This document shows positions 28,613 to 36,009 of a stretch of DNA of 64,000 bases, in pieces. Origin of the DNA: Micrococcus sp. 2A (lineage in GTDB: Bacteria; Actinomycetota; Actinomycetes; Actinomycetales; Micrococcaceae); assembly GCF_039519235.1 (NCBI RefSeq), contig NZ_CP154351.1, positions 62,001 through 126,000 on the forward strand, in the 5' to 3' direction. A program made the position numbers and the translations under genes. A model generated the notes under the pieces. That model was not told the origin of the DNA. It worked only from the letters and a program-made list of their open reading frames with translations, and did no database searches. Position 1 is the first letter of the stretch, and every line of letters starts with the position of its first letter.

Positions 28613-29541
28613 CCGGCGGACTGGACACGAGCCTGGACCCGCGGGAGCGGCCCGGGCGGCTCGGCGTCGGGGTGATCGGCGCGGGGAGGGTGGGCGCCGT
28701 GCTGGGCGCGGCCCTGCGGAACGCGGGGCACACCGTCACGGGCGTGCACGCCGTCTCCGAGGCCTCCCGGACCCGGGCCGAGGCGCTGCTGCCGGACGTG
28801 CCCGTGCTGGAGGTCCCGGAGATCCTGCGGCGCTCCGAGATGGTGCTGTTCGCGGTGCCGGACGACGTCCTGGGGGAGCTCGTGGCCGGGCTCGTGGCCG
28901 CCGGGCACGTGCAGGCCGGCCACCTGCTGGTGCACACCTCGGGCCGCTACGGCGTGGGCGTGATGGGCCCCGTGCGCGCGGCCGGGGCCATCCCGCTGGC
29001 CATCCACCCGGCCATGACCTTCACAGGGCTGAGCCTGGACCTCGCCCGACTGCGGGACTGCGTGTTCGGCGTGACCGCGGATCCCGTCGTGCTGCCCGTG
29101 GCGCAGGCGCTCGCGGTGGAGATGGGCGGCGAGCCCGTGGTGATCAAGGAGGCGGACCGCGCGGTCTACCACGCGGCGCTGAGCCACGGCTCGAACCACC
29201 TCGTCACCGTGACGGCGCAGGCGGCCCAGCTGCTGCGGCAGATCGGGATGGCGGACACCGAGCGGCTGCTGCGCCCGCTCCTGAGCGCCTCGCTCGAGAA
29301 CGCCCTGGCCGACGGCGACGACGCCCTGACCGGCCCGGTGGCCCGCGGCGACGTCGAGACCGTGCGCGCCCATCGCGACACCCTGCGCGAGCTGGTGGCC
29401 GAGGGCATGCCCGCCGACGTGCTGGACACGTGGGAGGCGCTCGCGGCCGCGACCGCTCGGCGCGCCGCCGCCCGCGGGGCCCTGCGCGACGAAGCGGCGG
29501 CCCGCGTCCTGGACGTCCTCGCCGAGCCCGACGACGCCTGA
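28609..29541 (+). CDS. Rossmann-fold oxidoreductase-like protein with DUF2520 domain
   Basis: 310 residues. NAD(P)-binding loop GVIGAGRVGAVLGAAL (about 20-36), then IHPAMTF and the DUF2520 helical part with YHAALSHGSNHLVT. In actinobacteria this gene commonly precedes panC, but no panC follows here. ATG start overlaps the PH gene. Last gene of the ftsH-fol operon; about 450 bases of unannotated DNA follow. Confidence 0.85.
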   Translation: MTGGLDTSLDPRERPGRLGVGVIGAGRVGAVLGAALRNAGHTVTGVHAVSEASRTRAEALLPDVPVLEVPEILRRSEMVLFAVPDDVLGELVAGLVAAGHVQAGHLLVHTSGRYGVGVMGPVRAAGAIPLAIHPAMTFTGLSLDLARLRDCVFGVTADPVVLPVAQALAVEMGGEPVVIKEADRAVYHAALSHGSNHLVTVTAQAAQLLRQIGMADTERLLRPLLSASLENALADGDDALTGPVARGDVETVRAHRDTLRELVAEGMPADVLDTWEALAAATARRAAARGALRDEAAARVLDVLAEPDDA

Positions 29542-29988
29542 GGAGCCCAGCACGTCCACCCCGTCCCGGCGCCGCGCCGACCGGAGGCCGAATGCGTCCG
29601 CTGAAGACGTCCACCACGGTGGTACAGCAGCGGTCACTCCTGCGTGGACGCGGCATGACGCTTGACAACGGCGAGGCTCGACGAGGCTCGACGAGGTCGC
29701 CCGCACGCTGCCACGGGCGCATGCGCCTCTGGGTGGTGCTGGAGGTCTTGGACTTCTTCGATGTCTCCCGCCTCTTCGACGGCATGCGAGCGGCGGACCG
29801 ATGGAGCGTGGCGACGCAGAGGGGCCTTCACGTGGAGCTGGCGGCGATGGCCTCGTCACAGGCGAAGAAGGCCACGAAGAACCACCCGTTGGCGCGATGG
29901 CCACGATGCCGGGCATGGACTCGTTGCCCGCCGTCGAGAGGGGGCTCCGGGAAGGAGGGGACAGGCCGGGCGCCGTCCTCGGTCAGCC
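29542..29988. other. Unannotated stretch after the folate operon
   Basis: About 447 bases between the DUF2520 stop and the convergent fructosamine-kinase stop. No reading frame on either strand looks like a protein; GC is lower than in the flanking genes. It contains a 10-base tandem unit GAGGCTCGAC repeated at 29673-29692. It may be eroded coding DNA; the region where panC is often found in relatives holds nothing recognisable. Confidence 0.5.
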
Positions 29989-30822
29989 TCAGCCGCCCAG
30001 CCGGACCGCCGCCTCGAGGGAGTCCACGACCCGCGGCCCGTAGGAGCCGCCGAAGAGGATCGCGTGCACCAGCAGCGGCACCGCCTGGTACGGCGCCACG
30101 CGATCGCGCCAGCCCTCGGCCAGGGGGAACGACTCCTCGTACGCGGCGAACGCCTCCTCGCCGAAGCCGCCGAAGAGCTGCATCATCGCCAGCTCCACCT
30201 CGCGGTGGCCGCGGTGCGCGCTCGGGTCGATCAGCCAGGAGCGGCCCTCGTGGTCCAGCAGCCGGTTGCCCGCCCACAGGTCCCCGTGCAGCAGCGACGA
30301 CGGCTCGGCAGGCCCCAGCACCGCCGCGCCCGGGTGGTCCACGGGTGAGTCCGTCCCGAAACCGTCCGTGAGCTCGGCGAGCCGCTCCGCCGTCGCCAGG
30401 GCCGCGGTCGGCACGACGCCGCGCCGCTCCGCCTCGCGGGCCAGCGGCACGATCCGCCGTGCGACCCAGGACTCGGCCCACGTGCCGGTGGGCGTGTAGT
30501 CCACGGGAGCCTCGCCGAGATAGCCGATCGGGACGCCGTCGTGGGAGCCGAAGGAGTCGGCCTCACCGGCGGGACGGCGCGACCCGGCGTGCAGGGCGGC
30601 CAGCTCGCGGCCGAAGGCCTCCTCGGTCTGCGGGGAGGGGCGGCCGCCGGTCCTCACGCGCCCGATCCGCAGGCTGCCGTCGTCCACGTTGAGCACCTTG
30701 GGGACCCGGGCGCCGGCCGCCCCGAGCGCGCGCAGGCCGGCGGCCTCCCGCTCGAAGAAGCGCTCGGGCGCTCCGGCGCGGTGCTTGCGGAAGAACGTGT
30801 CCTCGGCCTGGTGCTGGACCAT
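29989..30822 (-). CDS. Fructosamine/ketosamine-3-kinase family protein
   Basis: 277 residues with the aminoglycoside-kinase-like fold: FFEREAAGLRALG, the catalytic loop SLLHGDLWAGNRLL and the magnesium site IDPSAHRGHREVELAMM. The family phosphorylates ketosamines or ribulosamines on proteins, which then fall off (deglycation). The gene directly follows, by one base, a low-molecular-weight phosphatase gene on the same strand, so the two are one operon (see findings). Confidence 0.88.
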   Translation of the reverse strand: MVQHQAEDTFFRKHRAGAPERFFEREAAGLRALGAAGARVPKVLNVDDGSLRIGRVRTGGRPSPQTEEAFGRELAALHAGSRRPAGEADSFGSHDGVPIGYLGEAPVDYTPTGTWAESWVARRIVPLAREAERRGVVPTAALATAERLAELTDGFGTDSPVDHPGAAVLGPAEPSSLLHGDLWAGNRLLDHEGRSWLIDPSAHRGHREVELAMMQLFGGFGEEAFAAYEESFPLAEGWRDRVAPYQAVPLLVHAILFGGSYGPRVVDSLEAAVRLGG

Positions 30823-30823
30823 G

Positions 30824-31300
30824 TCAGACCTGCCCGTCCCGGATCGCGGCGACGACGCCGTCGGCCGCGTCCTCGATCTGGCGGTACATCTCCTCGAACT
30901 GCCCGCGCGGGCGGCCCCACGGGTCCGGGACCTCGACCACGCCGGCCGTGTCCACGTCCGAGGCGAACTCGCCGAGCAGGCGGACCTTCGCCCGCTGGGC
31001 GTCCGTGGCGGCCAGGCGCCGCGCGTCCTCCAGGTTCATGCGGTCCATCACGAGGACGAGATCCGCCCCCTCGAGGTCCTGCGCGCTGAACTGGGCGCCG
31101 ACGGTGGGGAAGTCGTAGCCGAGCTTCTCGCCGACCTCCCGGGTGAGCTCGTGGGGCTGTTCGCCCACGTGGTCGTCGGCGGTGCCGGCGGAGGTGACCG
31201 CGACGTCGTCGAGACCGGCCTCCGCGATCCGGCGCCGCAGCACGGCCTCGGCGGCGGGGGAGCGGCAGATGTTGCCCAGGCAGACCGTCATGATGCGCAT
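30824..31300 (-). CDS. Low-molecular-weight protein-tyrosine-phosphatase family enzyme
   Basis: 158 residues. The P-loop CLGNICRS (C-x5-R-S) is at the N-terminus and the general-acid Asp lies in VPDPWGRP. LMW-PTPs of this kind can dephosphorylate tyrosine, but homologues also act on ribulosamine 5-phosphates. The adjacency to a fructosamine-kinase-like gene makes that second role attractive. Start at ATG 31300 (MRIMTVCLGN); a minus-strand GACACT box lies six bases upstream. Confidence 0.88.
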   Translation of the reverse strand: MRIMTVCLGNICRSPAAEAVLRRRIAEAGLDDVAVTSAGTADDHVGEQPHELTREVGEKLGYDFPTVGAQFSAQDLEGADLVLVMDRMNLEDARRLAATDAQRAKVRLLGEFASDVDTAGVVEVPDPWGRPRGQFEEMYRQIEDAADGVVAAIRDGQV

Positions 31301-31339
31301 GAGGCCAGTGTCCCAAAGGGCGTGGCAGGGGGCCATGCC

Positions 31340-31369
31340 CGTTCGGGCGGCGCCGTCGTCGCCCGAACG
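31340..31369. repeat. Inverted repeat CGTTCGGGCG / CGCCCGAACG in divergent gap
   Basis: 10-base arms with a 10-base loop between the phosphatase (start 31300) and the DUF3806 gene (start 31388). Similar arms (CGTTCGGGCCGC) recur at 31921-31959. It could be an operator or a small RNA-like hairpin; there is no further evidence. Confidence 0.4.
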
Positions 31370-31387
31370 CCTGGCACGATGGATCCC

Positions 31388-31822
31388 ATGACCGAGCAGC
31401 CCGATCTGTCCCCCCTGACCGAGACCGAGCAGGAGTGGGTCAGTGCCCGCCGCGACTTCGCCGCGCAGGAGGGCGTGGACCACCTGGACCTGGACGCCGT
31501 GAGCGCCTACTACGACCGTCTCGTGGCCCGGGTCGGCGCGGCGGACGTGGACCCGGACGAGCTGGGAGTGCACCTCGACGTCGTCGTGGTGCTGCTGGGG
31601 GAGCACCTCGGCGCCCGCCACGGCATGCAGTGGGTGACCCTGAAGGACGACGAGGGCTCCGAGCTCGGCCTGCGCGACCACCTCTCCGACGCCGTGATCT
31701 TCCCGCACTCCGTGGTCGGCGAGAGCTGGAACCACGGCGCCACGGGCTGGATGGGCGAGTACGTCGACTGGCTCGGCACGCAGCTGCAGGAGATCCGCGC
31801 GAAGGCCCGCGCCGAGGACTGA
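31388..31822 (+). CDS. DUF3806 family protein
   Basis: 144 residues, acidic and cytosolic, with LDAVSAYYDRLVARV, a central GEHLGARHGMQWVTL and a Trp-rich C-terminus SVVGESWNHGATGWMGEYVDW. This matches the compact DUF3806 fold. Function unknown. Divergent from the phosphatase; palindromes lie downstream. Confidence 0.6.
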   Translation: MTEQPDLSPLTETEQEWVSARRDFAAQEGVDHLDLDAVSAYYDRLVARVGAADVDPDELGVHLDVVVVLLGEHLGARHGMQWVTLKDDEGSELGLRDHLSDAVIFPHSVVGESWNHGATGWMGEYVDWLGTQLQEIRAKARAED

Positions 31823-31920
31823 GGCGGGGCGCCCGGTGAAGGCTGAGGGGGACGCTCAGGTCGCCACCCGGCCACCCGGCCACCGAACCGCCACCGGACC
31901 GCCACCGCGGCTGACCCCTG

Positions 31921-32032
31921 CGTTCGGGCCGCGACGGACGGGATGCGGCGGCCCGAACGTCGGCACTCTCCTTCGCGGAGGCAGGCGCACACGCCGCTTC
32001 CCCAAGGCGTTGCGGCGTGTGCGCCTGCCTCC
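31921..32032. terminator. Two stacked perfect palindromes after DUF3806 gene
   Basis: First pair: CGTTCGGGCCGC (31921-31932) with its complement 31948-31959. Second pair: 21-base arms 31977-31997 and 32012-32032 with a 14-base loop. They lie between the DUF3806 stop and the S9 peptidase start. Likely terminator structures. Confidence 0.6.
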
Positions 32033-32085
32033 CGGGGAGGGGTCCGTGTTGCCCCGGTCACACCAGCCCGGATAGAACGGACGGC

Positions 32086-33012
32086 ATGACCTCGCCCGAC
32101 ACCCCGTCCTCGGCCGCCCCCACGCCCGCTTCAGCCCCCACCCCCTTCCACGACCTCTCCGCGTTCGTCGCACTGCCCCGCGTCTCCGGCCTCACCCTGA
32201 GCCCGGACGGCACGCGCCTCGTCACCACCGTCGCCACCCTCGACGGCAAGGGCACCGGCTACGCCACCGCACTGTGGGAGCTCGACCCCGCAGGCGAGCG
32301 CCCCGCCCACCGCCTCACCCGCTCCCGGGAGGGCGAGTCCGGCGCCGCGTTCGCCGCGGACGGCACTCTCTACTTCACCTCCACGCGCCCGGACCCCTCC
32401 GTCGACGACGCCGACAAGGCCGCCGCGCTCTGGGCCCTCCCTGCCCGCGGCGGCGAGGCCCGCGTCGTGCTCAACCGCCCCGGCGGCGTCTCCGCCGTCA
32501 CGTGCGCCGCGCACGCCGACCGCGTCGTCGTCACCGCGGAGCGCCTGAGCGGCGCGAGCACCGAGGCCGAGCACGCCCGCCTCGTGCAGGCCCGCAAGGA
32601 CGCCGGCGTCGACGCGATCCTCCACGCCGGCTACCCCGTGCGCTTCTGGGACCACGACCTCGGCCCCGCCCGCCCCGAGCTCTTCCTCCTCGAGGACGGC
32701 CCGGACCCGCAGGGCGTCCCGGAGTCGGACGCCAGCGACGACGGCGCCGCCCCCGCCGACGACGCCGCGCACCACCTGCGCCACCTCACCGGCGTCGACC
32801 GCTCCCATGCCTTCGGCCTCGGCGCCGAGGTGGCCCCGGACGGCTCGTTCCTCCTCACCGTCGTGGCCACGGCTGAGGCGCGCGGCAACGTCCGCGAGGG
32901 CAGGGTCGTGCGGATTGAGCTCCCCACCGGCGAACACCGCGTCCTGCTGTCGAGATGCAGCGAAGATTTCACAAACGCGCAAATATGTTTCATACGACCA
33001 CGAGCCACTTAG
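32086..33012 (+). pseudogene. S9-family peptidase (prolyl-oligopeptidase type), N-terminal part cut at the island junction
   Basis: About 287 residues of an S9 peptidase beta-propeller remain (LPRVSGLTLSPDGTRLVTTV, AFAADGTLYFTS, PDGSFLLTVVA). At GEHRVLL the frame passes into repeat sequence (SRCSEDFTNAQICF...) and stops at 33010. The catalytic alpha/beta-hydrolase half is absent from this window. The break coincides with a drop in GC and the start of acquired DNA. A leaderless start is plausible (TAGAAC at 32073-32078). Confidence 0.85.
32947..32995. repeat. 49-base repeat, copy 1, at the left island junction
   Basis: Begins CTGTCGAGATGCAGCGAAG and ends TTTCATAC. Identical at 45 of 49 bases to 50152-50200, in the same orientation. 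It sits exactly where the S9 gene is cut. Together the two copies bracket about 17.2 kb containing the copper/metal island. Confidence 0.8.
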
Positions 33013-33083
33013 GTATTGACAGTTGAACCCTGTCCGGGTGCAGCTCGTGGTTCTCCAGTCAGCCCGTGTGCGACGCTGACGCC

Positions 33084-33812
33084 ATGAACCAGCCCTCCAT
33101 GGCCACCCTGTCTTCGGGAAAAATCACCCTGCGTGACGCCCGTCGCGGGACCACACGGGATGTGGAACTGGAGCCCTTCGAGATGGCCGTGCACCCCCTC
33201 CGTGACCGGAGCACCGGACGCCCGCTCACGCCTCTGACATGGTTCGAGACCATCAACCTCTGCAACGAGCTATCCAATGCTGAAGAGCTGCAGCCGGCCT
33301 ACACGCATGCTGGGGACGGACGCTCCGTCACCTGGAACACGAGCGCTGACGGGTACCGATTGCCCACCGAGGCCGAGTGGGAGTACGCCTGCCGCGCCGG
33401 AACGACCTCGCCCACCTACGGGCCGCTTGAAGACATCGCCTGGACCAGCCTCGACCACCTTGAGGGCCCCCAGCCCGTCGGCATGAAGAAAGCCAACCCG
33501 CACGGTCTGCACGACATGCTCGGCAACATCTGGGAATGGTGCTGGGACTACGCCGATCCCGCCCGCTACGGCGACTACCGCAGTCTGCGCGGGGGTGGCT
33601 GGGCGGATGAACCCTGGAGCGTGCGCGCCTCAGTGCGCCGGGGCAGCGCCCCGGACGCCGTCCTGGAGGACGTGGGACTCCGCCTGGCCCGGGGTCTGGT
33701 CGGCAGCCCGGGACAAGCTCAGGGCTGGTCCCATGAGGCAGACAGGCAACGAGCCGCCATCTGCGGGCCGCTTCCCGTGGGGTGGACACCCTTGCGGGAG
33801 ATCTTCGCCTGA
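33084..33812 (+). CDS. Formylglycine-generating-enzyme/SUMF1-fold protein
   Basis: 242 residues of the SUMF1 fold: RLPTEAEWEYACRAGT (about 95-110), GLHDMLGNIWEWCWD and LRGGGWADEPWSVRASVR with DVGLRLARG at the end. The Cys pair used by true sulfatase-activating enzymes is not obvious, so a different role is likely, as in many bacterial members. First gene of the acquired segment; GC clearly below the chromosomal genes to its left. ATG 33084 chosen; GTG 33066 is 6 codons upstream. Confidence 0.75.
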   Translation: MNQPSMATLSSGKITLRDARRGTTRDVELEPFEMAVHPLRDRSTGRPLTPLTWFETINLCNELSNAEELQPAYTHAGDGRSVTWNTSADGYRLPTEAEWEYACRAGTTSPTYGPLEDIAWTSLDHLEGPQPVGMKKANPHGLHDMLGNIWEWCWDYADPARYGDYRSLRGGGWADEPWSVRASVRRGSAPDAVLEDVGLRLARGLVGSPGQAQGWSHEADRQRAAICGPLPVGWTPLREIFA

Positions 33813-33830
33813 GAAGGGAACCGCCCAGCC

Positions 33831-34187
33831 TCATTCGGCGGAACGGAGCCGATCCGTCGGCAACGACAACATCACCGTCGCGGTGAGATCCGGCGCCTTG
33901 GCCACCGCCCTGTCATCGAGCCGCGGCGCCACTGTGACGGCCTCTCGTGAGAACTCCTGGATGCCCACGGGCACCCATGCGTCACCCTCGGTGCGAAGCA
34001 GCCACTGTTCGCCCAACGCCTGCAAACCGACGGTGTCAAGCAGTTCTTCGGCCTCGGTCGACTCCATGGGTTCACCGCATCGCCGACGCAGGAGGTCGTA
34101 GGGGATGAAGAGGCCTTCGTCGGTCATCTCGATGTACCCGACGTGCTCGCGGTCATCAGCGCGGAGGTGATCTAAAACAGTGGTCAC
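33831..34187 (-). CDS. Small acidic hypothetical protein
   Basis: 118 residues, no recognisable domain. GTG start at 34187 with TAGGCT at 34194-34199 on the minus strand six bases away (leaderless pattern). Convergent with the SUMF1-fold gene, 18 bases apart. The start pattern and clean frame suggest a real gene. Confidence 0.5.
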   Translation of the reverse strand: MTTVLDHLRADDREHVGYIEMTDEGLFIPYDLLRRRCGEPMESTEAEELLDTVGLQALGEQWLLRTEGDAWVPVGIQEFSREAVTVAPRLDDRAVAKAPDLTATVMLSLPTDRLRSAE

Positions 34188-34758
34188 GGTGACAGCCTAG
34201 AGTTGTCGACTCGATACCCCAGCCTGCTCCCCGCCCCAGCACGGCAGGGGCGTCCGGCCAGGCTCCCTCACACACCGGATCCCGCCCCCTCTCCGAACGG
34301 TTCACGGCGAGTCGCGTGCAGTCTTTGCTGCATCTCGACAACCCCGAGGGTGACGACGTCCTCCACGGGATCGGCCCGGCCACTGACTGTCCCCGTGCTG
34401 CTGCGCCCGCGCGCCTTCACCAGGGTCACCGTCAGAGACCCCTGCCTGGGGTCTCCGGCACCGCGCTTCCCGAGCGTTGACCCCACTCACTGACGGGTCT
34501 GGGCGCGAGTCGGTTTCGTACCAGTCTTCGCTGCCTTCGTCGATGCGGCAAGGCAGTCCACGGTTCTGATGAGCCGAGGGGTCACTACTCTCCGACGCGC
34601 AGCGCCAGAACCCAGCGGATCGCCCCGCAGCATCGGTGCACCACAAGGCACACCTCGGACGCTCCAACCATTGTTTGCAGCACTTGCGCAATGCAGCTCA
34701 CACGATCGCCTCCCTCCTTGCGGAATACCTGACATGGGTATACGTTTGACTAGTACAC
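34188..34758. other. Gap containing a dispersed repeat, no gene
   Basis: About 570 bases without a convincing reading frame. It holds one copy of the dispersed 41-base repeat at 34300-34340 and ends in the copZ promoter. The sequence upstream of the repeat also resembles that upstream of the copy at 51712. Confidence 0.5.
34300..34340. repeat. Dispersed 41-base repeat, copy C
   Basis: Starts GTTCACGGCGAGTCG and ends TGCATCTCGACA. Related to copies at 50091-50131 and 51712-51752 and, over its last 26 bases, to the reverse strand of 32949-32974. All lie next to breakpoints or pseudogenes. Confidence 0.65.
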
Positions 34759-34775
34759 GTACCCGGTAGGGGTAC
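34746..34775 (+). promoter_or_regulatory. copZ promoter with CsoR-type operator
   Basis: TTGACT (34746-34751) is a -35 box; the palindrome GTACCCGGTAGGGGTAC (34759-34775) follows in the spacer and -10 region. Matching TACCC...GGGTA palindromes lie at 41856, 45874 and 49531. Such sites are bound by copper-sensing CsoR, two copies of which are encoded in this island. Confidence 0.7.
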
Positions 34776-34812
34776 TCCCGACGTACAACCCGACATACAA
34801 GGAGGACACCTG

Positions 34813-35022
34813 ATGGCTTCGAACGATTACCAGGTGACGGGCATGACCTGCGGCCACTGCGAGATGTCGATCCGCGAGGAGGTCAGCGAGATCCCCGGCG
34901 TCCAGGACATCCAAGTCAGCGCGCAGACCGGCAAGCTCAACGTCACCGCCGAGGGCGAGATCGACGACGCCAAGGTCCTCGCGGCGGTCGAGGAGGCCGG
35001 CTACTCGGCGGTGCGCGTCTGA
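34813..35022 (+). CDS. copZ: Copper chaperone CopZ (HMA domain)
   Basis: 69 residues forming one heavy-metal-associated domain with the copper site MTCGHC (Cys 13, Cys 16). Shuttles Cu(I) to the exporter and to CsoR. AAGGAGG at 34799-34805 is 7 bases before ATG. TGATG junction with the next gene. First gene of the CsoR-controlled copper operon. Confidence 0.93.
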   Translation: MASNDYQVTGMTCGHCEMSIREEVSEIPGVQDIQVSAQTGKLNVTAEGEIDDAKVLAAVEEAGYSAVRV

Positions 35023-35963
35023 TGAAGGCCGGAGGACGGCTCGCGCTCTACGGGGCCGGGTTGGTGGTGGCGTTCGGCGGGGCCTTCGGCCTCGCCGGCG
35101 CCGTCATTCCCGATAGCTTCGCAGCAGCATGGGCAGAAGGAAGCGGCGTGAACGCACACGGTGAAGGGCACGGCGACGCTGCGCAGGAAACCGCGGAGCC
35201 CGCTCTGAACGGGGTCTCCGCAAGCGCGGACGGCTTCGTGCTCTCTCCGGTCCAGGCCCCCACGGCCGCAGGCGAGGATGGAGACCTGAGCTTCCAGATC
35301 CTCGACGAGTCCGGCGAACCGGTGACCGAATACACCACCGCGCACGAGAAGGACCTGCACCTGATCGCCGTGCGCACCGACGGCGCCGGCTTCCAGCACG
35401 TGCACCCCGAACTCGACACGAGCACAGGCACCTGGTCGGTGCCGTGGACCTGGGACGAGGCGGGCACCTACCGCGTGTACGCCGACTTCACACCCGCGGG
35501 CGAGGAAGCCGAAGGCATCACTCTCACCCGCGCAATCGAGGTCGCGGGCGACTTCACCCCTGTCGAGACCGAGGCGCAGCCCACCGACGAGGTCGACGGA
35601 TACACCGTCTCCCTCAACGGCGACCTCACTGCGGGCACCTCAAGCGAGCTCACCATCTCGGTCGAGCGTGACGGTCAGCCGGTGACCACGCTGGAGCCTT
35701 ACCTGGGCGCGTTCGGCCACTTAGTGGCGCTGCGCGAGGGTGACCTCGCCTACCTGCACGTCCACGCCGAGGGCGACCAGCCCCAGGCCGGGGACACGGC
35801 CGGACCCGACATCGGATTCGCAGCGGAGGCCCCGACCGCCGACCGTTACCTGCTCTACCTGGACTTCCAGGTCGACGGGCAGGTGCACACCGCCGAGTTC
35901 GTGATCGACGCTGAGCATGGTGACGGCACGAAGACAGACGATTCGCATTCCGACGGCCACTGA
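35022..35963 (+). CDS. Membrane-anchored, exported copper-island protein with His-rich motifs
   Basis: 313 residues. An N-terminal membrane segment (LALYGAGLVVAFGGAFGLAGAVI) is followed by an exported part with HGEGHGD, FQHVHPEL (about 127), YLHVHAEG and a His/Asp C-terminal tail SDGH. The HxH pairs suggest copper binding outside the cell. Its position between copZ and the ATPase supports a role in copper sequestration (inference). Start overlaps copZ by one base (TGATG). Confidence 0.7.
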   Translation: MKAGGRLALYGAGLVVAFGGAFGLAGAVIPDSFAAAWAEGSGVNAHGEGHGDAAQETAEPALNGVSASADGFVLSPVQAPTAAGEDGDLSFQILDESGEPVTEYTTAHEKDLHLIAVRTDGAGFQHVHPELDTSTGTWSVPWTWDEAGTYRVYADFTPAGEEAEGITLTRAIEVAGDFTPVETEAQPTDEVDGYTVSLNGDLTAGTSSELTISVERDGQPVTTLEPYLGAFGHLVALREGDLAYLHVHAEGDQPQAGDTAGPDIGFAAEAPTADRYLLYLDFQVDGQVHTAEFVIDAEHGDGTKTDDSHSDGH

Positions 35964-36009
35964 CCCGCAGGGCCCGGCGTCGCACGAGAGCTGAGAAAGA
36001 AGGAAGAGG

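Noticed and set aside
29673..29692. Tandem 10-base unit considered as a CRISPR or minisatellite
   Set aside because: Only two copies, no spacers, no cas genes. No CRISPR array was seen anywhere in the window.
29430..30371. Long plus-strand frame across the end of the DUF2520 gene and the fructosamine-kinase gene
   Set aside because: It overlaps two real genes, is Arg/Pro-rich and has no domain.
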